A stretch of DNA of 64,000 nucleotides from Arthrobacter pullicola (GCF_014836875.1 NZ_JACSQC010000002.1:591596-655595), one strand, 5' to 3'. Positions 1 to 9,029 are shown, numbered from the stretch's first letter. Translations and numbers: made by a program. Notes: generated by a model from the letters alone, not told the origin.

Positions 1-1542
1 CCATCGATCCGCCAACTCAACGCCGCCTTGGGATTGGCGGATCAGCCAGGCGCGTGTTGGGTCTGCCGCCGGCTTCCATTGGCTGAGGTACGGCTCCGCG
101 TACCAGTCAGGGCGCTGGCCGGTCTTCCGCTCTTGGACCGTGCGGATCAGGTGCAGGTCCGTGGCCACCGCGATTTCGCTGTCTCCGGACGCGCCCTCAA
201 TCTCATGGGCAAAGGCGTTCCGGATTCTCTTGCGGTGGCCCCAGTTCACCACGGGCACGAAGAAGCCGGGCCAGGACATATACTCCAGGGAATAGCGGAT
301 CGACGGCAGATTACCCTCAACTGCCTCGGCAACGTCGTGGAATCCCTGCGGAGAGGCGACGGCCGCGGCAGCGTTGGCTTCGTCGCTGTGCAGGCTAATG
401 ACCAGATCACAGAGCCAGCACAGGTGCCGCCACAGCTGCACGTTGAACCCAGTGCCGCCATTAAAGGCTCCTTGTGCGCGCAGCCCTTTTTCGAGAATGT
501 CGGGGACAGCCGGGATTGGGCTGGTCCAGGACAGAACTTTCTCGACCCGCGCCAGTTTCGTTTCGGGACGGAGATTTGTCAGTGGGAGACACTGCAGCGC
601 AATCAACTCGGCCGTTAGGAGCACAACGCCGCGTGAGGCACCGGCAAGCTGCTTTTCCAGCTTGCCCATGAATGTCCCGGCACCGGCGTCGGGGTCTTCA
701 TAGACGCGGCGGTATAGGTCGCGTGCGTTCTCTTCGTTCCAGGAAACCACATCAGCGTCGAACGGCGACGGAGCGCCTGCCAGACCCGGGGTCAGGATGG
801 CGGCAGCGGCCTCTTCAAGGTCCGGATGCGGCCCTGTACGGAAGTCCTCAGCCGCGTCCGGCTCTTCGAGGTTGCGCCATGCCAGGAACTCCCGCTTCTG
901 GGCAGGAGCCCAATCTGTTGGAGGCGAGTAGTTGACGACCAGCCAGACGAGCCCCTGCGCATCCAGGCGATCCGGCAGGTTCAGACCATGCCTCGGAGCA
1001 GCGGCGATCAGGGCATCCAGGGCGGTGATGAAAGCCTCATACCTCTCGGACGCGGGTGAAGAATTGGTGGGAACGTCTTCGGCGTCGATCAGTTTCAAAA
1101 AACGTGAAGCTGGGGTTGCCCGGTACGGAGGGAACGAGGCAGGGTCAACGGCCGTCAGGAGAACTGTTCCGAGGGCGAGCAAGTTGCCCGGCGCAAGGTC
1201 TTTAGACAGCTCGCGGATGTTCTCGACGAAGGATGTCAGTGCAAATGGAGAGGGATCGGCCACCCAGAGCTTTTCGACGGCCGTCCGGAGTTCCTCCGGG
1301 TGGTCGCCGCTAAGGGCTTTCAAGTTGCCGAGGGACCGCCAATTCACGAGGTTGGTGCCGGAGAGATCATCCAAGAGGCGTTCCAGCCAGCCCGCTTCGC
1401 CTTTCAGAACCATCTGACGCGTGGCGGAAAGCCGTTCGGCCAGCTCGATTTTGTAGGGACGCTCTGCCGGAACCCAATCGATGGTGACCGCAAGTTCGGC
1501 CGCCCATTTCAGGAAATCGTCGATTTTTGAATACTCGGGCAC
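1..1542 (-). CDS. Large hypothetical protein, N-terminal 514 residues, possibly McrB-like; runs off left edge
   Basis: An uninterrupted minus-strand frame of 514 codons enters from the left edge with no stop, so only the N-terminal part is visible. I place the start at a GTG (1542) because AAGGAG lies just upstream (complement of about 1549-1554); the protein then begins VPEYSKIDDFLKWA. Codon use is typical of the genome and translation gives a soluble alpha-helical protein with regular polar and apolar spacing. The last visible residues (RAWLIRQSQGGVELADRW) resemble segments that precede the AAA+ GTPase part of McrB-like restriction proteins in actinobacteria, but no Walker motif is in view. 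The nearby restriction-modification and Kiwa-like genes make a defence role plausible. Certain that it is coding; the function is an inference. Confidence 0.72.
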   Translation of the reverse strand, partial: MPEYSKIDDFLKWAAELAVTIDWVPAERPYKIELAERLSATRQMVLKGEAGWLERLLDDLSGTNLVNWRSLGNLKALSGDHPEELRTAVEKLWVADPSPFALTSFVENIRELSKDLAPGNLLALGTVLLTAVDPASFPPYRATPASRFLKLIDAEDVPTNSSPASERYEAFITALDALIAAAPRHGLNLPDRLDAQGLVWLVVNYSPPTDWAPAQKREFLAWRNLEEPDAAEDFRTGPHPDLEEAAAAILTPGLAGAPSPFDADVVSWNEENARDLYRRVYEDPDAGAGTFMGKLEKQLAGASRGVVLLTAELIALQCLPLTNLRPETKLARVEKVLSWTSPIPAVPDILEKGLRAQGAFNGGTGFNVQLWRHLCWLCDLVISLHSDEANAAAAVASPQGFHDVAEAVEGNLPSIRYSLEYMSWPGFFVPVVNWGHRKRIRNAFAHEIEGASGDSEIAVATDLHLIRTVQERKTGQRPDWYAEPYLSQWKPAADPTRAWLIRQSQGGVELADRW

Positions 1543-1648
1543 CAGAAACTCCTTATCCGGGAAGGCGTTTCTAGACTGCTTCCTGCCCCCACCGCACATC
1601 TAGGTATACCGGAGCTTGGATCACTAATCGTAATCAGGGACACGCGGC

Positions 1649-2857
1649 TCAAAACCGCCGCAAATGCTCCGGCCCCAGCTCGGCAACACTCGTAACTCCG
1701 ATCAGCTGCATCACCAGGGTCATCTCCGTCTGCAGGATTTCCAGTGCACGGTCCACACCCTGGCGTCCGCCGGCCATCAGCCCGTAGAGGTAGGCCCGGC
1801 CGATCAGCGTGAAGTCGGCGCCCGCGGCCAGCGCCGCTACGATGTCGCCGCCGGACATGATTCCGGAGTCCAGGATGAGTTCAGCTTCCGGGCCCACGGC
1901 CGCACGGATCTCCGGCAGCACCTTCAGCGGCACCGGAGCGCGGTCCAGCTGCCGGCCGCCGTGGTTGGAGACCACCAGGGTGTCCGCGCCGCGGGCCAGG
2001 ACGTCGACGGCGTCGGCCGCTGACTGGATGCCCTTCACGATCAGCTTGCCGGGCCAGTTCTCCCGCAGCCAGGCCAGGTCGTCCAGGTTCAGCGAGGGAT
2101 CGAACATCGTATTGACCTGCTCGGCCACCGATGTCCGCTCCCCCTCGAAGTTGGCGAAGCCCAGCGGTTTGGTGGTCAGGAAGTTGAACCACCACTCCGG
2201 TCGGTAGGAGGCATCAAGGATGGTCTTCGCAGTCAGGGTGGGCGGCAGGGTCATTCCGTTGCGGGTGTCGCGGTGCCGGGCCCCGGAGACCGGGGTGTCG
2301 ACCGTGACGATCAGCGCCCCGAACCCGGCGTCGGCAGCCCGGCGGATCAGGTCCTGGGACCGGGGACGATCCTTCCAGAGGTACAGCTGGAACCATTTAT
2401 CGGCGTCGGGCGCTTCCCGGGCGACCTCCTCGATGGAGACCGTGCCCATCGTGGAGAGCGAGAAGGGAATCCCGAACGACGCCGCCGCCTGCGCTCCGGC
2501 GACCTCACCTTCGGCGTGCATGAGCCGGGTCAGGCCGGTGGGCGCGACGCCCACCGGCAGCGCCGCGTCCACGCCGGCGATCTTCGCCCGCAGGTCCACC
2601 GCGGAAACATCTTGGAGCACACAGGGGTTGAATTCGACGTCGTCGAACGCCGCCCGGTTCCGCCGCAGCGAGTGCTCGAAAAAGCTGCCGCCGTCCACGT
2701 ACTCGAAGGCCGCCGTCGGGATCCGCCGTTTAGCGATGTCCCGCAGGTCCCAGAGGGTGTTGGCCTTGGCCAGCCGGGCGCGGCGCCGGTCGGGGTCGAA
2801 GGCTTTGAACTGCACGAGTTCGCGTAGTTCGGCGTACTGGGGAATTCGGCGCTTCAT
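1649..2857 (-). CDS. lldD: FMN-dependent alpha-hydroxy-acid (L-lactate) dehydrogenase
   Basis: A flavin enzyme oxidising an L-2-hydroxy acid, probably L-lactate to pyruvate with the respiratory chain as acceptor. The 402-residue product has the full TIM-barrel layout: an N-terminal A-F-E-Y-V-D-G-G segment, the substrate loop around residues 165-215, the active-site motif SNHGGRQLD with the catalytic His, and the phosphate-binding motif DSGIMSGGD. I use the ATG at 2857; a longer frame would start at TTG 2887 and overlap the upstream stop. It lies 22 nt after an ABC lipoprotein gene and, further up, a GntR regulator, probably one transcription unit. Substrate could also be glycolate or mandelate; family assignment is firm. 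Confidence 0.9.
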   Translation of the reverse strand: MKRRIPQYAELRELVQFKAFDPDRRRARLAKANTLWDLRDIAKRRIPTAAFEYVDGGSFFEHSLRRNRAAFDDVEFNPCVLQDVSAVDLRAKIAGVDAALPVGVAPTGLTRLMHAEGEVAGAQAAASFGIPFSLSTMGTVSIEEVAREAPDADKWFQLYLWKDRPRSQDLIRRAADAGFGALIVTVDTPVSGARHRDTRNGMTLPPTLTAKTILDASYRPEWWFNFLTTKPLGFANFEGERTSVAEQVNTMFDPSLNLDDLAWLRENWPGKLIVKGIQSAADAVDVLARGADTLVVSNHGGRQLDRAPVPLKVLPEIRAAVGPEAELILDSGIMSGGDIVAALAAGADFTLIGRAYLYGLMAGGRQGVDRALEILQTEMTLVMQLIGVTSVAELGPEHLRRF

Positions 2858-2879
2858 GGCTGCTTTCGAAAAAGTGCGG

Positions 2880-3878
2880 TTAGTCAATGACGGTGTCGGC
2901 GGCGTCGAGCAGTTCCTGCGGAACGGTGACGCCCATACGCTGCGCTGCCGATTTGTTGACGACCAGCAGGGATTCGGTCTGCTTTTCCACCGGCATGGTG
3001 GCGGGGTCTTCGCCCTCGAGGATCTTGATCGCCATCAGCGCGGTCTGGTAGCCGAGCTGTTCGTAGTCCAGGCCGTAGGTGGCCACGCCGCCGGCTTCCA
3101 CCGTGGCGCTGTCGCCGACGACGAGCGGCACCTGCTGGGTTTCGGCGGCTTCCACCACGGCGTCGATCGCGGAGACCACGTGCGAGTCGGTCGGGACGTA
3201 GAACGCGTCGACGTCGAGGGACTGGGCGGCCTGCTGCACCTCGGCGGTGCTGGCGACGGAGGCTTCCTTGAGCTCCATGCCAAGCTTTTCCGCGGCCTCG
3301 CGGGCCAGATCAATCTGCACCTGGGAGTTGACCTCGCCGGAGGAATAGACGACGCCGATGGTCTTGGCGTCGGGCGCGAGTTCCTTGATCAGGCCGATCT
3401 GGTCCTCCACCGGGCCGAGGTTGCTGGTGCCGGTGACGTTGACGCCGGGCGCGTCCCAGGACTCCACGATGCCGGCTTCCACCGGTTCGGTGACGGCGGA
3501 GAACACCACGGGAATGTTGCCGACAGCCTGGGCCACGGTCTGGGCGGCCGGGGTGGCGATCGCGAAGACAAGGTCAACGTCCGACGTCGCGAAGCCGGCG
3601 GCGATCTGGGTGGCGGTGGCCTGGTCGCCCTGAGCGTTCTGGTAGTCGTACTCGATGTCCTCGCCCTCGACGTAGCCGTTTTCGGTCATGCCCTTGATAA
3701 AACCTTCGCGGGTGGCGTTGAGGGCGTCGATGTCCATGAGCTGGGAGATGCCGACCTTGACCGGGCCCTCTCCCCCGGCGGCGCCGTCGTTGGTTCCGGA
3801 GTCCGCGCCGCAGCCGGCGAGGAACAGGGCGGAGGTGAGCAGCGTGGCGGTACCGAGGGTTCTGAGTGGACGCTTCAT
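2880..3878 (-). CDS. ABC transporter substrate-binding lipoprotein (TrpX-like family)
   Basis: A 332-residue exported lipoprotein. A positively charged N-terminus and hydrophobic stretch end in the lipobox LAGC near residue 23, followed by an acidic Gly-rich linker and then a two-lobe periplasmic-binding fold starting KVGISQLMDIDALN. The pattern (VFAIATPAAQTVAQ, then SAVTEPVEAGIV) is typical of PF04392 proteins such as TrpX, which normally sit with a permease and an ATPase. No such partners are adjacent; the next gene is the hydroxy-acid dehydrogenase and the previous one a GntR regulator. It may feed a transporter encoded elsewhere or act as a sensor for the same ligand as LldD. Start ATG. 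Confidence 0.85.
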   Translation of the reverse strand: MKRPLRTLGTATLLTSALFLAGCGADSGTNDGAAGGEGPVKVGISQLMDIDALNATREGFIKGMTENGYVEGEDIEYDYQNAQGDQATATQIAAGFATSDVDLVFAIATPAAQTVAQAVGNIPVVFSAVTEPVEAGIVESWDAPGVNVTGTSNLGPVEDQIGLIKELAPDAKTIGVVYSSGEVNSQVQIDLAREAAEKLGMELKEASVASTAEVQQAAQSLDVDAFYVPTDSHVVSAIDAVVEAAETQQVPLVVGDSATVEAGGVATYGLDYEQLGYQTALMAIKILEGEDPATMPVEKQTESLLVVNKSAAQRMGVTVPQELLDAADTVID

Positions 3879-3921
3879 TGCGTTGCCTTTCGGGTCGGTG
3901 TGCTGTTTTGGAGCGGCGGGG

Positions 3922-4662
3922 TTAGAGCGGTCCGGCGTTGTAGAAGGTGCGGATCATGGCGGCGTTGGATTCGAGCAGGTGGTTGTGCATGAGTTCCTGC
4001 GCGGCTTCTGCGTTGCCGGTGGCGACGGCGTCGAAGATGGCCTCGTGGGCGGCCTGTTCTTCTGCGGAGGCGAAGTGGTCGTGGGCGGTCGGCATCAGGT
4101 GGTAGAACCGCATGACTTCGTCGGTCAGGGCGCGGTCCACGGCTGCGGCCCGGGTGTTGCGGGAAGCCTGGGAGCAGGTGACGTGGAAGTCGCGGGCGGC
4201 GGCGAGCCGGTCTTCCAGGGTGTTGCCGTCGCGGAACTGGTTTTCCACGAGGCTGCGCAGGTCGGTGACGAGGTCTGCGGTGACGTTGCGCGCGGCTGCG
4301 GCGGCCAGCGGTGGTTCGAGGATGAGGCGCAGGTCCATGACTTCGCGGACGTCGTGGAAGCTGAGGCTGCGCACCATGTAACCCTTCCGCGGAAGCACGT
4401 TGACCAGGCCTTCGACGGTGAGCATTTGCAGGGCTTCGCGGACCGGGGTTTTGGAGACGCCGTATTCGCGGGCGAGGTCCGGTTCAGTGAAGATTTGTCC
4501 CGGCCGCAGTTCGGCCCGGATGATCTGCCGCCGGATCATCCCGCGGATGCGTTCCGGCTGGGACTGGGGGGTGGGGTTGTTTGTGTCCATCGAGGCGCCG
4601 GCGACGGGGCGGCCCGTGGGCGGACCGGTGGGCAGCGGGAGGACGTTGTCCGCGGGTGTCAT
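3922..4662 (-). CDS. GntR-family regulator, FadR/FCD subfamily
   Basis: A 246-residue transcription factor. After a Pro-rich leader, an N-terminal winged helix-turn-helix (about residues 37-100, including the segment EPDLAREYGVSKTPVREAL) is followed by an all-helical FCD ligand-binding domain with metal-site His residues in the C-terminal half. FCD regulators bind small carboxylic acids. It is the first gene of a minus-strand group with the substrate-binding lipoprotein and LldD, so an LldR-like role in lactate or hydroxy-acid control is likely. The upstream region contains a perfect 10-nt palindrome (4691-4700) that could be part of its operator. Confidence 0.88.
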   Translation of the reverse strand: MTPADNVLPLPTGPPTGRPVAGASMDTNNPTPQSQPERIRGMIRRQIIRAELRPGQIFTEPDLAREYGVSKTPVREALQMLTVEGLVNVLPRKGYMVRSLSFHDVREVMDLRLILEPPLAAAAARNVTADLVTDLRSLVENQFRDGNTLEDRLAAARDFHVTCSQASRNTRAAAVDRALTDEVMRFYHLMPTAHDHFASAEEQAAHEAIFDAVATGNAEAAQELMHNHLLESNAAMIRTFYNAGPL

Positions 4663-5105
4663 GATGTGACCTGCATTACAGAGATGCTACAGATATATCT
4701 CAGGGATACAAGGTTGCGGTGCGGAGTAAAGCAGGAAGGTGTCAGACGTAGCTCCGCCTGCAGTCTTCGAGCTAGGGAGGGCCCCAGGGGTCTAGAGCCT
4801 AATGGCTCCCTAGCGACTTCCACGAAGGCTGGATGACGCCTGACGCCCTCGGTGTAGTTTGCCGCACCATCATCGTCATGGTGGAGCACCCTATGAAGAC
4901 CCAGGTCCCGGGCAGCTGCCTCAGGTGCTCTATGAAAACCAAGAGCTACCCCCGATTAGACATAAAAGCGACGCCGAGGAGGCCTACTGCTAGTGATGAG
5001 ACTGCATGAGGTACCCCACACCTGAGCCACACAACCTGTTTCAGAGCCCTAGAACACGCCCCATTTGCCAGCAGACCCGACGTCTCGCTGCTATACAGTT
5101 GAGGC
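4663..5105. other. Intergenic region between regulator and restriction-modification genes
   Basis: No convincing gene is seen in these 443 nt. The left end carries the promoter of the divergent GntR gene with the palindrome AGATATATCT at 4691-4700. Around 4771-4814 there is a separated 9-bp inverted repeat (GCTAGGGAG ... CTCCCTAGC). The right end should hold the promoter of the methyltransferase. Composition shifts toward AT-richer DNA from here, marking the likely boundary of transferred material. A 76-codon minus-strand frame here has no family resemblance and I leave it out. Confidence 0.5.
4691..4700. promoter_or_regulatory. Candidate operator palindrome upstream of GntR gene
   Basis: The sequence AGATATATCT is its own reverse complement and lies about 30 nt upstream of the GntR start, flanked by the partly repeated CTGTA words on the minus strand. 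Autoregulation by FCD-type GntR proteins commonly uses such sites. Short and found by eye, so the call is tentative. Confidence 0.35.
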
Positions 5106-6326
5106 ATGCAACGCAAGGTCCCCGGCTCCCCAGCCCCTTACACTATGATCGATCTATTCGCAGGCGCCGGCGGACTCTCCGAGGGCCTTCGCGAATCCGG
5201 ATTCACGAGCCTTTACGCCAACGAAGTTGTGCAGCGGTACTCCGAGACGTTCAAGGCCAACCACCCTGAAGTCTTTGTTGACAACAGGGACGTCCGTCGG
5301 GTCGACGCCGCCGAGGTGCGGGAACAGTTAGGGCTAACCCGTGGTGAATTGTCCTTGGTAGCGGGCGGCCCTCCGTGCCAGGGTTTCAGTGTCAACGCCC
5401 CTGTACGGAGCAATGACGACTACCGCAATCACCTGTTTCGCGAGTTTCTTCGCTTTGTCGACGAATTCATGCCTGCCGCCGTACTAATCGAGAACGTACC
5501 TGGATTAGTTTCCTTCGAACGTGGCGCGACGTTGTCTGCCATAATTCAGGCGCTCGAAGAACTCGGATATACCGCGGACGTTCGCATCCTCTATGCACCA
5601 CTTTATGGAGTACCTCAGACCCGGTGGCGAACCATCATCCTGGGCTTCCGCAACGGCAATCCAAGCCGCGCGTTCCCCCAGCCTACGCATATCGCGCCCA
5701 TGCGCGTCAACTTCACAAGCACCTTCCGGGGGCAAAATATTGTTGCCATGCCGGATGGCTCTGATTTGATTCCCTACACGAGCGTGCGGGATGCCATCGG
5801 CGACCTGCCGCCCCTCATCAACGGTGAATTGGGCGAGCCATTGAAGGGGTACGCCGCTCCGCCGCAGAATCCATACCAAGAGAGACTTCGCTCTCAGTCC
5901 ATGGGTGTAAGAAATCACGAGGCCGCCCGACTAGGCCAGATAAACTTGGAACGACTGCGTCATATTCCGCCTGGGGGAAATTGGACTAATATTCCTATAG
6001 AGCTTCTACCTGCCGGGATGAAGCGAGCACACCGGTCAGACCACACAAAGCGCTACGGGCGATCCCTTCCAGAGGGACTATCCTCAACCATCTTGACCAA
6101 ATGCGATCCGCATTGGGGTGCCTATTTCCACTACTCACAAGACCGCATATTTACCGTCCGTGAGGCCGCAAGAATACAGTCCTTTCCGGACCACTATATC
6201 TTTCAAGGTTCAAGGATAGAGCAATATGAACAGGTAGGAAATGCCGTTCCACCAATGCTCGCAGCGGCAGTGGGCGCAGGGATTCGCGAGGTCATTGCAA
6301 GCGAGGAGCTATCAGTAGCAGTATAG
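5106..6326 (+). CDS. DNA (cytosine-5-)-methyltransferase of a type II R-M system
   Basis: A 406-residue C5-cytosine methyltransferase that would protect host DNA at the target of the adjacent endonuclease. All core motifs are present in order: motif I DLFAGAGGLSEGL (from residue 16), motif IV GGPPCQGFS with catalytic Cys91, motif VI ENVPG (129-133), motif VIII QTRWRTIILGF (about 175-190), and motif X VGNAVPP near the C-terminus. The target-recognition region lies between motifs VIII and IX. ATG start. The endonuclease gene follows after 7 nt, so the two are co-transcribed. Lower GC than flanking genes suggests acquisition by transfer. Confidence 0.95.
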   Translation: MQRKVPGSPAPYTMIDLFAGAGGLSEGLRESGFTSLYANEVVQRYSETFKANHPEVFVDNRDVRRVDAAEVREQLGLTRGELSLVAGGPPCQGFSVNAPVRSNDDYRNHLFREFLRFVDEFMPAAVLIENVPGLVSFERGATLSAIIQALEELGYTADVRILYAPLYGVPQTRWRTIILGFRNGNPSRAFPQPTHIAPMRVNFTSTFRGQNIVAMPDGSDLIPYTSVRDAIGDLPPLINGELGEPLKGYAAPPQNPYQERLRSQSMGVRNHEAARLGQINLERLRHIPPGGNWTNIPIELLPAGMKRAHRSDHTKRYGRSLPEGLSSTILTKCDPHWGAYFHYSQDRIFTVREAARIQSFPDHYIFQGSRIEQYEQVGNAVPPMLAAAVGAGIREVIASEELSVAV

Positions 6327-6333
6327 TCAAAGC

Positions 6334-7233
6334 ATGTCTCATATATCTGAGTTTTTCGGCTATCCAGTAACTGATATTAGTTCCGCGGCTGTGGGTGCAG
6401 CCGCTAGTCGATATTGCCCCTTTCTAGAGAGGACATGTGTCAAGACGCTAAGCGACGGACTCATTTCAGGCGCTTGTGCCATAAAGCCCGCAAGAAGTCC
6501 AGCCGTTATCTGTTGCCCCAACAGGTTATACGCGGACAACTATCGTTTTCTTGTCGATATCGCTGAGAAGGCCTTCCCAATCGGCTTGGAGCTTGTGCCC
6601 GGCCCTCGGGCATTATCGGATGCGCGGGAGCGAAACCGGCCCGTTGTAGGAGTTTTTGGCAAGCGATGGGGAGGCGAGCTCCGACTCCCTCAACGTTCAG
6701 GTGTGGGCAATTACTACGTCGACTGGATATTGGCTCTCGTTGACCCGTTAAAAGGGCTGAGTGAATTTGTTGCGGTTGAAGTCCAGACGATAGACACAAC
6801 TGGGAATTATCGCGACAGTCGAACTGCATTATTGGAAGACCGGACGATAACAAATAGTTCAGCTGGTCTCAACTGGGAAAACGTGAGCAAAAGAATTTTG
6901 CCCCAACTTATATACAAGGGTCAGGTCCTGCAGCGAGAGGAAGGTTGCAAGAAGGGCCTGTTCTTTGTCTCCCCCACCCCTGTATATGAGCGCGTCATGC
7001 GACGACTGGGCGGCGAAGACGGACTGACTAATTATCATCTCCAACCGGCTTCGATTACATTCATGTCGTACGACTATACTGACTCGTCAAACGCATCCTC
7101 AGGCCAGCCCGCACCTCTCATCCTAGACCTAGTACATAGTACAACCGTCTATAAGCTTCAAGAACGCTTCAACAACGTCGAACTGCCGTCCCCGAATGTG
7201 TATCGAGATGCCATAACCCGTGCTTTTTCATAA
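6334..7233 (+). CDS. NotI-family restriction endonuclease
   Basis: A 299-residue protein matching the NotI family from memory of NotI. It has an N-terminal EFFG segment and a cysteine-rich metal site (Cys28, Cys35, Cys48, Cys60/61, in contexts YCPFLERTCVK, GACAI and ICCPNRLY) equivalent to the four-Cys iron site of NotI. A GGEL segment follows, then a PD-(D/E)xK-type core with Asp130 (YYVDWILA) and Glu149/Gln151 (VEVQTID), matching the D...E-x-Q catalytic set of NotI. It is shorter than NotI and its specificity cannot be read from the sequence. It lies directly behind the methyltransferase in a cognate pair. Low GC content and rare-codon use set it apart from the core genes. Confidence 0.85.
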   Translation: MSHISEFFGYPVTDISSAAVGAAASRYCPFLERTCVKTLSDGLISGACAIKPARSPAVICCPNRLYADNYRFLVDIAEKAFPIGLELVPGPRALSDARERNRPVVGVFGKRWGGELRLPQRSGVGNYYVDWILALVDPLKGLSEFVAVEVQTIDTTGNYRDSRTALLEDRTITNSSAGLNWENVSKRILPQLIYKGQVLQREEGCKKGLFFVSPTPVYERVMRRLGGEDGLTNYHLQPASITFMSYDYTDSSNASSGQPAPLILDLVHSTTVYKLQERFNNVELPSPNVYRDAITRAFS

Positions 7234-8202
7234 TTGCTTCAGTTCCTAAACCACCACCCATCGCCGATCCGCGACATCCACCCAGTTTTCCTCCAGATAC
7301 ACCTTCGGCCACCCTAGCGACCCCGGACTGGACAGCCGCACCGGGAGTTCCGGTTCGACGCTAACCTGAAGCCATTTACTGGTCTTCGCTGCAAGTCATG
7401 GCGAAGGCAATGGAGGATTGGGGGATCTTCACAGTTGGTGGTGAAACGGATTCCGTGTATTGAAGGGACCGTAGCCAGCCTGCTGTGATGGATGTTCTCT
7501 GACAACAGTGAAGTTCCAGGCCAACAACACGGTGATCAAGCACATCAAGAGGGCAGGGCAGGGACTCACCAACGCAGGTAACAACATCACGCGTACCTGT
7601 TGTGCATTGCCGCTAGAACAGCCGCATGAACATTCATCATGGCAGATCATTCCCACGAACCGTGAGGAGCCGTCTATCCTTGCCGATCCTCAGCGCTTGT
7701 TCAATAGCACAGCGATGATCTGGCGTTCGCTGTGGGCTGGAGTCTCTCGTAGGTTGCCTATGTGCGGCTGGAGCGGTCGCTCCTGGCGTGAGCAGTGTCT
7801 GCAGCACTGGTCAGCCCAGCGGGCTGCGGTGCTGACTGACTTGGAATCGTTCCGCGCTCGGAGCAGATGCCAGCCGTCCTCGACGACGCAGCGAGCCAGC
7901 CTCAGCCGGCCATGTGGAGTCCTATAGCATTATGGGACATGAATGACCTCTGGGGTGGTGTGCTCCAGACAAGCTCGGCCTCATCCGGAGGGCTCTCTCA
8001 CATCGCTAAGCCAACGCACCAATAAGGCAGGCCGCGTGTACCTAATGTCCTCGCCAATACAGCCAGGTGACGGGTTTCAGGCAAAGCGCGAAGCGTTCGG
8101 CGCCGTACAACTTCATACATCGCTGCCGCTGCAGGAAAACCGAGATCTTTATTTTTTGGAAACGCTCGGATACAAGTAACCAGATTGAATCCGCTGTTAA
8201 TA
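7234..8202. other. Degenerate region between R-M system and Kiwa-like pair
   Basis: About 970 nt with no intact gene that I can support. Composition changes from AT-rich to GC-rich and back. Short plus-strand frames (for example 7508-7927) lack family features. On the minus strand at 7246-7395 a short frame reads like the C-terminus of a real protein and is listed separately. The region looks like decayed DNA between two transferred modules. No terminal inverted repeats of an insertion sequence were found by eye. Confidence 0.45.
7246..7395 (-). pseudogene. Possible C-terminal remnant of a lost gene
   Basis: Reading the minus strand, about 49 codons ending in TAG at 7246-7248 give a protein-like sequence rich in Trp, Val and Leu (SLGWPKVYLEENWVDVADRR near the end). 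Upstream in the same frame several stops follow at once, so no complete gene exists. The fragment could be the tail of a decayed gene convergent with the endonuclease. The family is not recognised and chance cannot be excluded for so short a frame. Confidence 0.3.
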
Positions 8203-9027
8203 TTAAATTTTTACAATAGAATTTGCGAGGCGTTTCTCTTCTCCAACGGGTGTGGTATAGAACCGCTGCTCGATTCCATACAGCAGAAGCTTCAGATCGT
8301 CATCGGTAGCAACATGAAAAGTGTTGCTCGTTTTGTTAAAAGGTATCTGTGTGTCCGTGTACTCAGCCATATATGAAAAGACATTGATTCGCTCACCGTC
8401 CGACATCTTTTCAAGAGTCTGCGCAGCGAGTGCAATTCTTTTACGGTTCGGCTTGGACACCTTGGTTACCGCAATCTCAGCATTCAAGAAGTCATGCTTC
8501 AAGAATTTTTCTACTTGCTCGTCCGTTGCCTCAGTAAACAACTCATCGATCCCACGAAAGATGGATGAAATCGTCGCCAGATCACGAAAAATCAAGGCAT
8601 CATCATCTGGGAAGTAAACGGCATCGGGGAATGGGGTCAAGACAATCTTGTCTGCAGGACGTTCAAGGCGTGCTACATCTCCGCATACAATAACCTTCCT
8701 TCGAAGAATGGCGCTCGGCCGAACTCGCTGAAAGTGAAAAATCCCCTCCTGTAGTGCAATGAGGTAATTAATTTTCTGGAAATCCGCCTTGCTAAGCTCA
8801 GAGAAATCAGCGGATGTGGGCCAGTCTGCAAGCTCTATGAGGAAATACTGCTTCTGGCTGAAATGGGAAACTTTAAACCACTCATCATTATCGAGAATGG
8901 TGTTTGGGTCGTATTCACGACATGAAGCAGGTCGAGGCACATCCTCGTCGAAAATACGCTCCCCAGAGATGATTTTGCGGTATGGAGTTCTCTGCATCCG
9001 CTTCAACCGTGCATATAGGTGATCCAT
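8203..9027 (-). CDS. kwaB: KwaB-like DUF4868 protein of a Kiwa-type defence system
   Basis: A 274-residue soluble protein resembling the DUF4868/KwaB family: a beta-rich N-terminal half with Phe/Tyr-rich strands, a central acidic segment (AVYFPDDDALIFRDLATI) followed by Ile-Phe helices, a helical Lys/Arg-containing stretch, and a C-terminal block DDDLKLLLYGIEQRFYTTPV then GEEKRLANSI, which fits the conserved end of KwaB proteins. In known Kiwa systems KwaA senses phage at the membrane and KwaB blocks phage DNA replication or transcription. Its start lies 2 nt after the stop of the four-TM protein gene, as in kwaAB operons. Assignment rests on recall of the family and on gene order. ATG start. 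Confidence 0.65.
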   Translation of the reverse strand: MDHLYARLKRMQRTPYRKIISGERIFDEDVPRPASCREYDPNTILDNDEWFKVSHFSQKQYFLIELADWPTSADFSELSKADFQKINYLIALQEGIFHFQRVRPSAILRRKVIVCGDVARLERPADKIVLTPFPDAVYFPDDDALIFRDLATISSIFRGIDELFTEATDEQVEKFLKHDFLNAEIAVTKVSKPNRKRIALAAQTLEKMSDGERINVFSYMAEYTDTQIPFNKTSNTFHVATDDDLKLLLYGIEQRFYTTPVGEEKRLANSIVKI

Positions 9028-9029
9028 CG

